NCBI GenBank assembly: GCA_903860935.1
Contig: CAIOSQ010000030.1
Coordinates: 1-40,501 of the forward strand
Direction: 5' to 3'
DNA: 40,501 bases
Origin: an uncultured Rhodospirillales bacterium
Lineage (GTDB): Bacteria; Pseudomonadota; Alphaproteobacteria; CACIAM-22H2
In this document: one piece after another, positions 40,072-40,501 of the stretch
Numbering within the stretch: position 1 is the stretch's first letter
Layout: each line of letters opens with the position of its first letter
Notes under the pieces: model-generated
Database searches by the model: none
Told to the model about the DNA's origin: nothing
The model's input: the letters and a program-made list of their open reading frames with translations, nothing else
Made by a program: the position numbers and the translations under genes

Positions 40072-40501
40072 TCACCCGTCAGCCGACAAATGCGCCCTGC
40101 GGGCGGCGAGGCGCCAGCGACGCTCCAGATCAGGGACCTCGCGGCCCAGCTCTCGCAGACGCGCCGCCCGCCCCTCGCTCAGCGCGCTTTCCGGCGTGAA
40201 CATGTCGCTGAAAGCAGACCAGCGCCATGTCGCCTCGAGCGCCATCGCGTCGAGCCAGTCCCGCACGCCGCCCGGAGCGGTCCATGTCTCATAGGACGGC
40301 AGCATGGCGAGAAGCGGCATATCCGCTGCGACGTCGACGCCAGCGCGCAGCGCATCGTGGACGGCGCGCGCGGCCAGCGCCGCATTTGCGCGGGCACCCG
40401 CCGCGCGCGCGATACGGGCGGCGGCGCAAAGGCGCGGGATGTCGGGCTGTGCGGCGACGGCGGTCTGAGCCGCGGCGTGCGCGAGCCGCAGCGCGCCGGC
40501 A
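40072..40501 (-). CDS. Unrecognised protein, 5' end beyond the window
   Basis: A minus-strand frame is open from the stop at 40072 to the right edge (at least 142 residues). The visible part is Ala-rich helical (ARANAALAARAVHDALRAGV), then contains MPLLAMLPSYETWTAPGGVR, DWLDAMALEATWRWSAFSDM and ERRWRLAARRAHLSADG. An internal ATG at 40320 is possible but the frame reads smoothly through it. No family recognised. Convergent with the lipoprotein gene. Confidence 0.55.
   Translation of the reverse strand, partial: AGALRLAHAAAQTAVAAQPDIPRLCAAARIARAAGARANAALAARAVHDALRAGVDVAADMPLLAMLPSYETWTAPGGVRDWLDAMALEATWRWSAFSDMFTPESALSEGRAARLRELGREVPDLERRWRLAARRAHLSADG

Overview
The window is high-GC DNA with strong G/C preference at third codon positions. 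The gene set points to an alphaproteobacterium: grpE-hrcA lie next to rph-rdgB-hemW, and FliX, MotE-like and FliM-adjacent (DUF6468-type) proteins are present. The order or genus cannot be fixed from the sequence alone. Most of the window (about 9.5-40 kb) is a flagellar gene cluster; the left end is housekeeping. No tRNA, rRNA, CRISPR array, insertion sequence or prophage gene was seen, and no gap over 300 bases lacks a gene.

Layout. 1-5.4 kb: grpE and hrcA (minus) diverge from rph, rdgB and hemW (plus), followed by a MAPEG-family protein and mscL (minus). 5.6-9.5 kb: small accessory genes, namely an unknown protein, a truncated cyclic-nucleotide-binding domain, a 2Fe-2S ferredoxin, a free-standing DUF4347-like protein, an MJ0042 zinc-ribbon membrane protein, two unknowns and a CBS-pair protein. 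9.5-14.8 kb: a secreted FliL-like protein (plus), then the minus operon fliI-fliJ-fliG-fliF-orf. 14.9-17.9 kb: flgF-flgG-flgA-flgH (plus), preceded by a clear sigma-54 (-24/-12) promoter. 17.9-18.8 kb: a J-domain protein and a small partner (minus). 18.9-23.3 kb: flgB-flgC-fliE-fliQ-fliM, a FliM-adjacent membrane protein, a MotE-like protein, a second FliL-like protein and two small ORFs. 23.3-31 kb: motB and motA, separated by about 5.2 kb of poorly characterised genes (coiled-coil membrane protein, MotC-like periplasmic protein, a frameshifted AMIN-like protein, a tiny membrane ORF, two membrane proteins on the opposite strand, and a degenerate EAL-type protein), then fliL. 31-33.5 kb: three tandem receiver proteins, two with a MarR-like winged helix. 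33.5-36.4 kb: minus operon flgI-flgJ-like-FlgN-like-flhB, with its own sigma-54 promoter. 36.5-40.1 kb: fliX, csrA (minus), a FecR-domain protein, flagellin, flaG, a small ORF and a small lipoprotein. The right edge holds the 3' part of an unrecognised minus-strand gene.

Together these encode most of the MS ring and switch (FliF, FliG, FliM), part of the export gate (FliQ, FlhB, FliI, FliJ), rod, P- and L-ring parts (FlgB, FlgC, FlgF, FlgG, FlgH, FlgI, FlgA, FliE), the stator with accessories, the filament protein, and regulators (FliX, CsrA, receivers). fliP, fliR, flhA, fliN, fliH, flgD, flgE, flgK, flgL and the sigma-54 activator flbD were not found, so they must lie elsewhere if the flagellum is functional. 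Two genes, fliQ and the AMIN-like gene, appear to carry one extra base; these are either assembly errors or real lesions. The most novel part is the group of unknown genes between motB and motA.
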